NCBI RefSeq assembly: GCF_963664415.1
Contig: NZ_OY761440.1
Span: 1,920,001 to 1,927,500 of the forward strand
Origin: an uncultured Desulfobacter sp.
Lineage (GTDB): Bacteria; Desulfobacterota; Desulfobacteria; Desulfobacterales; Desulfobacteraceae
Reading direction: 5' to 3'
DNA length: 7,500 nucleotides
This document shows, in pieces, positions 1 through 6,305 of the stretch. Both the position numbers and the translations under genes were made by a program. Under the pieces are notes generated by a model. It was not told the DNA's origin. It did no database searches and was given only the letters and a program-made list of their open reading frames with translations. How positions within the stretch are numbered: the stretch's first letter is position 1; every line of letters begins with the position of its first letter.

Positions 1-5
1 ATAAA

Positions 6-527
6 ATGCAGATCATAAACCCAATTTTCAATATTGCTTTTTACATCGGAGAATGTTTTAAGAAAAAGAGTTCAAGAGAGTGTCAATATTCACAATTAAA
101 CTTGATTGAAAGAAAATGGCAAATGGATTTGTTGCTATCCATAAAGTATAAGTATATTCAACAAATTGAGCTTAATAACAAACAATTTGAAATACGGAAA
201 AAAATTTATAAAAAACAGGTTGAATATATTTACGTCCATTCCAGTATGAGGCAAAAAAACATCGTTGGTCGTTTCAAGCCCATTAAAGTTATTAAAAAAG
301 AGCCCGAATCCATTTGGAATGAGTTTCACTCCCGTTTAGGAGTCTCTGAGGTTGAATTTCAAGAGTATGCCAGCAACTGTCAATTCCTTTATCTAATTCA
401 AATTGATTCATATGAAAAACCTTTAAGACCTGTAGAATTAGAGAAGGTTTTCGAAAGATACCAGGCACCTCAGATGTTTAAATACCTAAGTCAAAATGAA
501 TCAAATCTATTGCAGGGATACTTTTAA
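6..527 (+). CDS. ASCH (PUA-like fold) domain protein, first gene of the interrupted operon; 5' end uncertain
   Basis: The 173-residue product is AT-rich and basic. From residue 40 onward it reads like a small stand-alone ASCH protein: LLSIKYKYIQQIE, then NNKQFEIRKK (59-66), a strand VEYIYVHSS, IVGRFKPIKVI, the ESIW/GVSEVEFQEY helix region, a YLIQID strand, a Pro-rich LRPVELEKV segment, and a closing APQMFKYL. ASCH domains have a PUA-related fold and are generally linked to RNA or nucleobase recognition; one member (E. coli YqfB) hydrolyses N4-acetylcytidine. By eye the YqfB lysine matches K59, but its catalytic threonine position is E62 here, so that activity should not be assumed. The first 39 residues do not resemble the family. 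ATG at 123 (residue 40) is a credible true start, although its ribosome binding site is weak (GAAAG at 108-112). The frame is also open to the window edge, so the gene could begin upstream. The stop lies 3 bases before the next gene, which indicates an operon. Family is by pattern recognition; function is unknown. Confidence 0.7.
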   Translation: MQIINPIFNIAFYIGECFKKKSSRECQYSQLNLIERKWQMDLLLSIKYKYIQQIELNNKQFEIRKKIYKKQVEYIYVHSSMRQKNIVGRFKPIKVIKKEPESIWNEFHSRLGVSEVEFQEYASNCQFLYLIQIDSYEKPLRPVELEKVFERYQAPQMFKYLSQNESNLLQGYF

Positions 528-530
528 TAT

Positions 531-1273
531 ATGAATTCAATCGCATTGTGGTGGGATACACAAAAAAATGTTACGGAGGATAATTTTCCAAAAATTCATT
601 TAGATATCAATATTTGGCTATCAAAAGATGAAAAACACAATAGTATAGAATTTGGTTTAAAAATTAGTAAGTTTGCTTCTATCAAAAGTATTTATTTGTT
701 TTTACCCTTCATTTGTAAAGATTCTGATTTTAGCGATAAAATTATTCAACTGTCAGCGAACGCAAAATTAACCAACGCACTATTCAATGAAAAGATGAGC
801 ATTTCTAATGATAATGGGATTTTCCACAAAGTAACCTATCCAAATAAGGATTCTTTTTATTACAGTAATATTAATCAAAAAGATATTATTTTTGAAGAGA
901 TTGAGTGTGAAAGAAAAATACGAGGCAGTCAAATTACTATTACCCCGGAAATAAAAGCCACCGATAAAATAAATACTGTATATTATAGATTCCGTATAAA
1001 AAAAGTTGATAAAATTTTAAAAACACTTAGTGAAAATAATTTCATCATTGATGGCCTATTCAAAAAAATGAATTTCATTGAATTTAATCTGAATACTATA
1101 AGGAAATTGCCGTCAACAATTGTGGAAAAATTTGATGGAGAATATAGTCTCGATTCAATGAATTTATTTTTGATTACCGATATGTTTAATGATTTCGTCT
1201 TTAAGAGTAAGGATTTAAAGGCATCAAGGATATTGGAAAATCCGATTTGGAATGAATATATTGGACATTCTAA
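531..1273 (+). pseudogene. 5' part of an unrecognised host gene, interrupted by the IS1634-like element
   Basis: This is native sequence for residues 1-247 of a protein of unknown family, starting 3 bases after the ASCH gene. AGGGA at 514-518 lies 12 bases upstream of the ATG, so translation is probably coupled. The sequence looks soluble, rich in Lys, Asn, Ile and Phe, with alternating strand-like segments (for example KIHLDINIWL, IKSIYLFLPF, TVYYRFRIKKV). No catalytic motif is evident. As it stands, the frame runs on into the insertion and stops at 1338-1340, so 22 foreign residues (248-269) derived from the transposon end would be appended. Joining base 1273 to base 6056 (one TCTAA copy kept) gives codons TCT AAG TTA TCA AAT AAA ATG and restores a 330-residue frame ending at 6305. 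The lost C-terminal part carries the only membrane helix, so the truncated product would probably be unanchored. I do not recognise the family. Confidence 0.85.
1269..1273. repeat. Left target site duplication of the IS1634-like element (TCTAA)
   Basis: TCTAA directly precedes the left inverted repeat and recurs at 6051-6055 directly after the right one. Five bases fits the 5-6 bp duplications usual for IS1634-family elements. Removing one copy and the element restores the host reading frame, which independently supports these boundaries. Confidence 0.85.
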
Positions 1274-1294
1274 CAGGAGTTTCGTGGTTAGACC
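1274..1294 (+). repeat. Left terminal inverted repeat of the IS1634-like element
   Basis: It begins CAGGAGTTTCG, matching the reverse complement of 6040-6050 perfectly. The next ten bases continue with four mismatches (TGGTTAGACC here against GAGATAAACC at the right end). The sharp change from AT-rich host sequence to GC-richer sequence occurs here. Confidence 0.85.
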
Positions 1295-1332
1295 TGCATG
1301 GCCCGGTGAAAGCCTTGCCTGGCGGGCGCAAT

Positions 1333-2023
1333 TCAGGTAACAGGTTGTAAGACCCCACCTTCATTAATATGATGGCCAAAGGCCGATAGGACTTCGGCCT
1401 GGGTCTTACTCGGCGTCTCAAGGCGCCTGGTCGGTTTTCTTGCCCCTTTCGGCAAAGTCAGAATAGAATGTAGATGCTTCATATCATCCATGACGTTCTC
1501 TGCTGTCCGTTCAATTCCGGCGCTCTTTAGTTTTAATTCAATTCGACGCAGGTAAGCCATGGCGGCCACACATGTAAATAAATGACATTTAATTTTGCTG
1601 TCAGTCCAGTGCCGGATCGGCTGCACACCTACTAAGTCTTCATTCTTACTGAGACGGAAGCGGTCTTCAACTTGCCATCGATCTAAACTCGCTTCAATAA
1701 TATCTTTTGTCGCCCAGTCCGTATTATCTGTGATGATAATATTTTTACCGAACATCAGCTTTTTTTGTTTCACTATATATGGATCTTTTCGGAAGCTCAT
1801 ATTCAAGCCGTTTGCTGATGTTTCAAAATTCAAAGTAAATAAATCGGGGGCCATGTGAAGCCTTTGACACAATCGGATATATCTGGCTTGTACGTCCTCA
1901 GCTTTCTTCCAGTGAGCTGCTCCTTCTTTAACCTTCGTTCTCATTGCAAGCAATTCCTGTCGGATCGTATCAAGCTTGCTCTCAAAGGTGTATGATTTCT
2001 TTCGGGCTGTCCTGGGATTATAA
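1333..2023 (-). pseudogene. IS1634-like transposase, C-terminal part (split by the IS21-like insertion)
   Basis: Read on the minus strand this is the C-terminal portion of the transposase, ending with TGA at 1333-1335. It contains DRWQVEDRFRLSK, corresponding to the R-(3)-E-(6)-K part of the IS4-superfamily signature, with the catalytic glutamate at residue 463 of the reconstructed protein. The tyrosine that normally starts the Y-(2)-R-(3)-E-(6)-K motif appears to be Ser. IRHWTDSKIKCHLFTCVAAMAYL follows, which resembles the conserved family segment after the motif. The frame stays open upstream of the TTG at 1951-1953 through PRTARKKSYTFESK up to the insertion at 2016-2023, so the TTG is an internal Leu codon and not a start. 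The N-terminal part is at 4832-5870. Joining the two with a single GATTATAA gives VIITYNPRTARKK without a frameshift. Confidence 0.9.
2016..2023. repeat. Left target site duplication of the IS21-like element (GATTATAA)
   Basis: The 8-bp word GATTATAA recurs at 4832-4839. Flanking bases differ on both sides (GG...T here, CC...G there), so the duplication is exactly 8 bp, one of the lengths known for the IS21 family. Keeping one copy restores the IS1634-like transposase frame. Confidence 0.85.
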
Positions 2024-2024
2024 T

Positions 2025-2084
2025 GGTTTTGCTAACCTAAAATTGACCCCTTTGAGGGCCAAATGACAACCTAAAATTGACCCC
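2025..2084 (+). repeat. IS21-like left end with two 17-bp direct repeats
   Basis: AACCTAAAATTGACCCC occurs at 2034-2050 and again, identically, at 2068-2084, a period of 34 bp. The outer copy is part of the terminal inverted repeat (GGTTTTGC then the repeat), matching the right end GGAATTGC followed by a related repeat. Such repeats are the probable IstA binding sites. The inner copy contains TTGACC, which could double as a -35 element for istA, but I see no good -10 at the right distance. Confidence 0.8.
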
Positions 2085-2112
2085 CCACTTTGCATCAGTA
2101 CTCTGGTATTGA

Positions 2113-3654
2113 ATGGAGATTTTTAACCCATTACCGGAGACGAAAAGGAGAATGCTTAAAGTGGATCAGTATGATTACATCCGAACAGCTCACCGTGTTT
2201 ATGGAAAGGCCATTAAAGAGCTTGCCAGAGAAACCGGCCATTCAAAAAACACCATAAAAAAAATTTTAAAGCAGGAATACATTGGCTACAAGCAACGATC
2301 TAAACAGCCATATCCCGTTCTTGGTCCTTATATCCAGGAGATAGACCGCTGGCTTGGCGATGACAAGGACAAGCCATACAAACAGCGACATACAGCAACC
2401 CGGATATACCATCGTCTGAAATCGGAACTCGAGTATTCCGGTGGAGAGACGACGGTTCGCCGTTATGTGCGTGAGGCAAAGCTGAGGCTGGGTTTAACGA
2501 ATCAGCAGGCATTTATCCCATCAGATCCGACGACTGCCCAGGAAGCCGAGGTAGACTGGGGAAACTGTCAGGCAGTTATTGCCGGCGAACCCGTGAAGCT
2601 GAAATTATTTTGCATACGTTCAAAATGTTCGGGCAAACACTTTGTTCGCTGTTATCCCTGTGAAAGGCAGCAAGCTTTATTTGACGCTCATATCCAGGCC
2701 TTTTCATTTTTTGGAGGCGTGTTCCCAGTTCTTATCTATGACAATCTGACAACAGTCGTACAAAAGGTATTTAAAGGAAAAAAACGTCATCTTCAGGAAT
2801 CTTATAATCGGTTCAAGGCCTATTACAACTTCGATCCACGGTTTTGCAATCCCGGCCAGGGCCATGAAAAAGGTGGGATTGAAGGCCTGGTCGGCTACGC
2901 TCGAAGAAATTATATGGTTCCTATCCCACATGCTGACAGCCTGGACGAATTGAACACGCGCCTCCTCGATGATTGCATGGCCTATGGAGAGCATCGCATC
3001 GCCGGTCAAACACAAAGCGTCAATGAATTGTTTGAATCAGAAAAGCAGGTATTGCTGCCATTGCCGACAACATCGTTCAGTAACGTTGAGACGTTCATGG
3101 TCAGGGTAAACAAATATGCCACCGTTATTATTGACAAGAACCGGTATTCTGTCCCGACGCGCTATGCTTACATGAGAGTGCAGGCGATAGTAGAGATAGA
3201 CCAGGTGATCATTTATTGGAGCGGCAGAAAAATAAGCACCCATCATCGGTTATATGGAAATAATAAGTGGAGTTTAAAACCGGAACATTATCTGGAGTTG
3301 ATTCGTCAGCGTCCACAATCATTTGATACCGCCCGGCCAATTTTACAATGGCGTGATCAATGGCCGGATTGCCTGGAAAAGTTATTAGAACATTTTCGCC
3401 GGAAAAACGGTGTAACCAAAGGTACCCGGGAATTTGTCACCGTGCTGATGCTGTACGAAAAATATGCTGTCGACAAGATCGAAGCAGCCGTAAAGGAAGC
3501 ACTGAAAAGCAATGTCGGCTGCAGCAATGCTCTCAAGCAGATTTTACACAGTCAAAACATCTCTATGGAGTCCCAATTTGATCCTTTGTCGAACTGGGAG
3601 ACACTGCCCCCTGCTGACATCTCGGCATACGAACAGCTTGGAGGTATCTTATGA
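2113..3654 (+). CDS. istA: IS21-family transposase IstA
   Basis: This 513-residue DDE transposase cuts and joins the IS21-like element's ends together with the ATPase IstB. An N-terminal helix-turn-helix (about 32-52, AIKELARETGHSKNTIKKIL) is the likely end-repeat binder. The retroviral-integrase-type core has D148 in AEVDWG, D210 in LIYDNL and E257 in GHEKGGIEG, all three catalytic acids being present. The C-terminal region includes VNKYATVIIDKNRYSVP, typical of the family. Length is normal. The start at 2113 is poorly supported by its upstream sequence; AAGGAG at 2145-2150 lies 10 bases before an in-frame GTG at 2161. Starting there would give the usual N-terminus (DQYDYIRTAHRVYG) and a 497-residue protein. 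The stop overlaps the istB start. Confidence 0.95.
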   Translation: MEIFNPLPETKRRMLKVDQYDYIRTAHRVYGKAIKELARETGHSKNTIKKILKQEYIGYKQRSKQPYPVLGPYIQEIDRWLGDDKDKPYKQRHTATRIYHRLKSELEYSGGETTVRRYVREAKLRLGLTNQQAFIPSDPTTAQEAEVDWGNCQAVIAGEPVKLKLFCIRSKCSGKHFVRCYPCERQQALFDAHIQAFSFFGGVFPVLIYDNLTTVVQKVFKGKKRHLQESYNRFKAYYNFDPRFCNPGQGHEKGGIEGLVGYARRNYMVPIPHADSLDELNTRLLDDCMAYGEHRIAGQTQSVNELFESEKQVLLPLPTTSFSNVETFMVRVNKYATVIIDKNRYSVPTRYAYMRVQAIVEIDQVIIYWSGRKISTHHRLYGNNKWSLKPEHYLELIRQRPQSFDTARPILQWRDQWPDCLEKLLEHFRRKNGVTKGTREFVTVLMLYEKYAVDKIEAAVKEALKSNVGCSNALKQILHSQNISMESQFDPLSNWETLPPADISAYEQLGGIL

Positions 3655-4403
3655 ACCCAGCAGTCCAGGCAGTCCTCACACAGCACTTAAAAACGCTGAA
3701 GCTCTCGACGATGGAAAAAGAGTTGGAAGGTCAGATCCGGCAGGCGCATGAGGCGGCCTGCGGCTACGATGAGTTTTTATTGAATCTTGTTGAAGCGGAA
3801 GTTCAAATACGGCAGGAAAACGGTCGCAAGCGACGTCTCAAGGAAGCCAGGTTCCCGATGCAGAAACCGCTTGAAACATTTGATTTTGAGGCTGCCCCTG
3901 ATTTGGACGCCCGGTTGATCAAAGAACTTTCAACAGGGACATTCATTAAAGAAGCCCGGAATATAATTTTGATAGGTAAAAGCGGAGCCGGTAAAACCCA
4001 TCTGGCAACCAGCATCGGGATGGAAGCCTGCCGGTATGGACATCGAGTTCGTTTTATTACTGGTTGTGGGCTTGCAAACGAACTGACGGAGGCCAGGGAA
4101 CAACAGGCTCTGGGTAGAATGATAAAACGATATGCCGGTTATGGGCTGTTGATTCTTGATGAATTGGGGTACGTCCCGTTCAGTAAAATCGGCGCTGAAT
4201 TATTGTTCCAAGTCCTTACCGAGCGCCATGAAAGACGTTCGATCATCATCACTACCAATCTTGGTTTTGGTGATTGGACGCAGGTGTTTGGCGATGCAAA
4301 TCTTACCGCTGCTCTGCTGGATCGTGTCACTCACCGGGCTCACATTATTCAATGTAACTGGGACAGTTATCGACTTAAACAGACTTTAAAATCGAGAGGA
4401 TAA
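3651..4403 (+). CDS. istB: IS21-family helper ATPase IstB
   Basis: This is a 250-residue AAA+ ATPase related to DnaC, which regulates target choice and activates IstA. Walker A is GKSGAGKT at 109-116, Walker B is LLILDE at 166-171 with D170 and E171 acidic, and TTN at 201-203 fits sensor 1. The N-terminal ~75 residues are the helical IstB N-terminal region. Length is normal for IstB and all motifs are intact. The ATG overlaps the istA stop as ATGA, with GGAGG at 3640-3644 six bases upstream, so the two are translated together. The next ORF starts 3 bases after the stop. Confidence 0.95.
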   Translation: MNPAVQAVLTQHLKTLKLSTMEKELEGQIRQAHEAACGYDEFLLNLVEAEVQIRQENGRKRRLKEARFPMQKPLETFDFEAAPDLDARLIKELSTGTFIKEARNIILIGKSGAGKTHLATSIGMEACRYGHRVRFITGCGLANELTEAREQQALGRMIKRYAGYGLLILDELGYVPFSKIGAELLFQVLTERHERRSIIITTNLGFGDWTQVFGDANLTAALLDRVTHRAHIIQCNWDSYRLKQTLKSRG

Positions 4404-4406
4404 AGA

Positions 4407-4667
4407 ATGAAAGAACTGGATGTATATAATCCCCTGAAAGGTCGAAATGAAACGATAAGGATCGAGATCTCCGAAGACTGTACGACCTATTTTGAAGAGG
4501 CGGAGAAGAATGATGATATCCTGAGCATTACAGACACAGATGCCGGTTTGTTAATACAAGAGTGTGGGTGCACAAAACCGATTCTCATAGCTGTAGAATC
4601 ACGGGAATCAATTAATTACAGCCAAAAAGGAGCGTTGAAGGCAATAGCCGACTACTGCGTTGGGTAG
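4407..4667 (+). CDS. Small third ORF of the IS21-like element, function unknown
   Basis: The 86-residue product is acidic in its N-terminal half and matches no family I recognise. It begins 3 bases after istB, with GAGAGG at 4394-4399 seven bases before the ATG, so it is very likely translated in the istAB operon. It is predicted soluble, with no signal or membrane segment. Features visible are an acidic stretch around EDCTTYFEEAEKNDD (23-37), a CGC pair in QECGCTKP (51-58) and a short C-terminal helix ALKAIADYCV. The two close cysteines could suggest metal or redox chemistry, but a single CxC is weak evidence. The stop codon falls within the outer stem of the large palindrome that follows. 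It may be a passenger gene or an accessory transposition or regulatory protein; the context does not decide between them. Confidence 0.7.
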   Translation: MKELDVYNPLKGRNETIRIEISEDCTTYFEEAEKNDDILSITDTDAGLLIQECGCTKPILIAVESRESINYSQKGALKAIADYCVG

Positions 4668-4735
4668 CCCGTCCGGCCAGGGCCAGGGGATCGGCCCGGC
4701 GCCGGGCCGATCCCCTGGCCCTGGCCGTTACCCAA
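4660..4735. repeat. Long GC-rich perfect palindrome with an outer stem
   Basis: Bases 4674-4727 form an uninterrupted 54-bp self-complementary sequence (27-bp arms, centre between 4700 and 4701, no spacer; centre CCCGGCGCCGGG). An outer stem pairs TTGGGTA at 4660-4666 with TACCCAA at 4729-4735, with a 7-base asymmetric bulge on the left side. It lies between the stop of the last IS21-like ORF and the right end repeats. A transcript from either direction would fold into an extremely stable hairpin. There is no T-run after it on the + strand, so it is not a canonical intrinsic terminator, but it could still block transcription or protect the mRNA 3' end. Confidence 0.9.
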
Positions 4736-4782
4736 ACCGGAACTATATAAAAAGCGATAAGAGAATGATTTTAACAACAGGG

Positions 4783-4831
4783 GGGGTCAAAATTGGGTTG
4801 TCGAGAGGGGTCAATTTTGTGTTGCAATTCC
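4783..4831 (-). repeat. IS21-like right end with two inverted copies of the end repeat
   Basis: Read on the minus strand, the outer copy AACACAAAATTGACCCC (4807-4823) and inner copy AACCCAATTTTGACCCC (4783-4799) are variants of the left-end repeat AACCTAAAATTGACCCC. They are spaced 24 bp apart, against 34 bp at the left end. The outermost bases read GGAATTGC inward, matching GGTTTTGC at the left end. Confidence 0.8.
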
Positions 4832-4839
4832 GATTATAA
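4832..4839. repeat. Right target site duplication of the IS21-like element (GATTATAA)
   Basis: Second copy of the 8-bp word at 2016-2023, immediately outside the right end of the IS21-like element. Confidence 0.85.
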
Positions 4840-5870
4840 GTTATGATAACGCTCCGCTCCTTGCCCCAGTATTCTTTTTTAGTTCGATATGCCAATTGAC
4901 ACTCTTCCCGGCGCTCTTCATCAATCAGTCTTCTGTTGCGGGCAGTATCTGCAATTTCAAACCGGTCGAGTGGGGTAGCCGCAAGCTCCTGGGCAAAATA
5001 AGTGGAATATGTCGTAATAAAATGGACTCTGGAATGCTCGTCAATCCAGGTGTAATTCCCTTCAGAATTCATTCCTTTGTCAATAACGATTGTAAGTCGC
5101 TCTTTGGTATTGTTCAGGTCGCATGCCACCCTAAACATTTCTTCCATGATTGATTCAAAGTGCTTGCTATCATGAATATTGCCTGGGTAAATCGAATAAA
5201 ATAAAGGGAGTCTGGTGTCTCGTGCAACCAAAAGGCCGAGGCCGATCTGTCTGAGATGATGCCTGCCTTCCTTGTTTTTACCTCTGCACGCAATTTTCGA
5301 CAAAGTTTGGCTTCCCATGAAGGTATAATAATTAGTGGTATCAAATAACAGACAATCAGACGAAGGCTTTTCGACCTGCCATAATCGTCTGAAGAACTTC
5401 GATATGATCGTGTTTAAGGTTTTTTCATCAACTCGGTCCCACTTGTCCCAGTATCGTTTGCATGAGAGTTCGTTTAGATCGACAGGGCGTATATGCTGGA
5501 TCGCGGTTCTCTTATACCAATCCGATAATTTGTTTTTACTGACGGTCTCAATCATGCGATTCCAGACACAATAAAGGAAATATTCCCCTATTGAAGGTCC
5601 TTTTTCCCGATCGGCCGGTGGAATAATCTCATCAATCATAGAGCAAAGATCAAAGTCTTTATCTGCTTGCTGGGCCAACCACAGTGCACCGAATCCTTCA
5701 GCCTTTAAAGTGGTTATTTCCTGAGACTGGCCTTTTACAAGACTGGCTACCCGATCCGGTGAACCAATATAGGTTTGAGAAATAACCTTGGGCTTACCGT
5801 TTACCCGGGCGATCTCCCTGACATACAGGTAGGGTCTTCCTTTTTTCTTCTTGATATGGAAATGTGCCAT
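4832..5870 (-). pseudogene. IS1634-like transposase, N-terminal part (split by the IS21-like insertion)
   Basis: This minus-strand segment supplies about the first 346 residues of the DDE transposase. The N-terminus (MAHFHIKKKKGRPYLYVREIARVNGKPK...TYIGS, partly shown) has the small strand-rich region typical of IS1634-type proteins. D177 in LLFDTTNYY and D264 in IVIDKGMNSEGN are the first two catalytic acids, and GLLVARDTRLPLFYSIYPGN between them is the expected conserved strand pair. The third acid lies on the separated C-terminal part at 1333-2023. The frame currently runs into the IS21-like end and stops at 4743-4745, adding foreign residues after TYN; such a protein lacks the catalytic glutamate and should be inactive. 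The start has no ribosome binding site, but it sits where the upstream promoter would start transcription. Confidence 0.9.
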
Positions 5871-5875
5871 GATTC

Positions 5876-5904
5876 ATAATATTTAGCAGGGTCTTACATG
5901 TCAA
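5876..5904 (-). promoter_or_regulatory. Promoter of the IS1634-like transposase
   Basis: On the minus strand TTGACA (5904-5899) and TATTAT (5881-5876) are separated by exactly 17 bases, close to the sigma-70 consensus (6/6 and 5/6). The predicted start point falls at about 5870-5869, on the first bases of the transposase ATG, so the transcript would be leaderless or nearly so. Confidence 0.75.
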
Positions 5905-6029
5905 GAAAAAAACAATAGAAAGACTGATTTGATAGGGTTTTGAGCATAGAAAGGTTGTGTGACTTGAGGGGTACTACAAGAGACAGGGTCGAAAACGCTT
6001 GTCAATAAAGGGATTCGACGATTCCGAAC

Positions 6030-6050
6030 GGTTTATCTCCGAAACTCCTG
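6030..6050 (-). repeat. Right terminal inverted repeat of the IS1634-like element
   Basis: The reverse complement begins CAGGAGTTTCG, identical to the left end at 1274-1284, and continues with six of ten matches. It is followed by TCTAA at 6051-6055. The 126 bp between this repeat and the transposase promoter hold no coding frame that I can support. Confidence 0.85.
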
Positions 6051-6055
6051 TCTAA
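6051..6055. repeat. Right target site duplication of the IS1634-like element (TCTAA)
   Basis: Second copy of TCTAA (first at 1269-1273), next to the right inverted repeat. The host gene resumes in frame at 6056. Confidence 0.85.
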
Positions 6056-6305
6056 GTTATCAAATAAAATGATTGCTTATCACTGGAAAGAAAAAGAATT
6101 TACAGATTATAGCTTATTTTTAAAAACGACATATGTTAAAAGGAACTATTGGTTGTTTCTTTTAATGATATTATTCACTTTATCGATCGGGTGCGTAGGT
6201 GGAGTTTTTGGTAATTACATAACAAATAAAGTATTTAATGATTTTCAAAAAAAAGAAACGCTAACAGAATCAACAAATGGGGAGGATTATAATGCTACAA
6301 AATAA
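6056..6305 (+). pseudogene. 3' part of the interrupted host gene, encoding the C-terminal membrane anchor
   Basis: This is the continuation of the gene begun at 531. It supplies residues 248-330 of the reconstructed protein. A hydrophobic helix of about 22 residues (NYWLFLLMILFTLSIGCVGGVF, roughly 279-300) is preceded by the basic YVKR and followed by a polar tail, a typical single-pass membrane segment close to the C-terminus. By the positive-inside rule the large N-terminal domain would be cytoplasmic. An ATG at 6069 opens a 78-residue frame covering this part alone. It has no visible ribosome binding site (upstream is AAGTTATCAAATAAA), so independent translation is doubtful. The 3' end overlaps the acetyltransferase gene by 14 bases, confirming that the two belonged to one operon before the insertion. 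Confidence 0.85.
6279..6285 (+). promoter_or_regulatory. Ribosome binding site fixing the acetyltransferase start
   Basis: GGGGAGG lies six bases before the ATG at 6292. An earlier in-frame ATG at 6277-6279 overlaps this site and has no site of its own, so 6292 is preferred. Confidence 0.85.

Larger units (their letters stand above)
2024..4831 (+). mobile_element. IS21-like insertion sequence with istA, istB and a third ORF
   Basis: The element is 2808 bp, somewhat longer than a typical ~2-2.5 kb IS21 element because of the extra ORF and a long palindrome. It is flanked by the 8-bp duplication GATTATAA. Gene order is istA, istB (ATGA overlap) and a small ORF, all on the + strand. Each end carries two copies of a transposase-site-like repeat with core TTGACCCC in inverted orientation, the multi-repeat end organisation characteristic of IS21. 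Both transposition genes look full length with intact catalytic motifs, so the element is probably active. It is inserted in the transposase gene of the surrounding IS1634-like element and is therefore the most recent of the arrivals here. Confidence 0.9.
1274..6050 (-). mobile_element. IS1634-like insertion sequence, interrupted by an IS21-like element
   Basis: The element is bounded by imperfect inverted repeats at 1274-1294 and 6030-6050 (17 of 21 positions match, the outer 11 perfectly) and by the 5-bp duplication TCTAA. Both ends begin with C when read inward. Without the nested IS21-like insertion and its duplication it would be 1961 bp, within the usual 1.5-2 kb of the IS1634 family. 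It carries a single minus-strand transposase gene, reconstructed at 573 residues with D177, D264 and E463 as the likely DDE triad. It lies inside the second gene of the host operon, facing against it. Since its transposase is split by the nested element, it should not move on its own unless another copy supplies transposase. Family assignment rests on the transposase motifs, size and end features, not on a database match. Confidence 0.85.

Noticed and set aside
1272..1340. C-terminal 22 residues of the 531-1340 frame as native protein
   Set aside because: They are encoded by the transposon inverted repeat and adjacent element sequence after the TCTAA duplication, so they are read-through.
1333..1953. 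Separate 206-residue gene starting at the TTG at 1953
   Set aside because: The frame is open upstream to the IS21-like junction and continues the transposase. The TTG is an internal Leu codon.
2077..2112. istA promoter using TTGACC of the inner left-end repeat
   Set aside because: No acceptable -10 hexamer lies 16-18 bases downstream.
3512..3751. Frames overlapping istA, istB and the transposase halves on other frames or strands
   Set aside because: They are shadows of clearly recognisable genes and show no family features of their own.
4674..4727. Long palindrome as an ordinary rho-independent terminator
   Set aside because: It has no loop and no T-run afterwards, and it is much longer than a terminator stem.
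2030..4826. IS21-like element bounded by TGC...GCA at 2030 and 4826
   Set aside because: These give TG/CA ends but no target duplication. Boundaries 2024 and 4831 give a perfect 8-bp duplication and restore the interrupted transposase frame.
1346..5898. TGTAAGACCC inverted repeat as the true ends of the IS1634-like element
   Set aside because: The flanks show no direct duplication and the left copy lies inside the transposase gene. The outer ends at 1274 and 6050 have a longer repeat, a 5-bp duplication and restore the host frame.
6277..6291. Upstream ATG at 6277 as the acetyltransferase start
   Set aside because: It overlaps the GGGGAGG ribosome binding site that serves the ATG at 6292 and has no site of its own.
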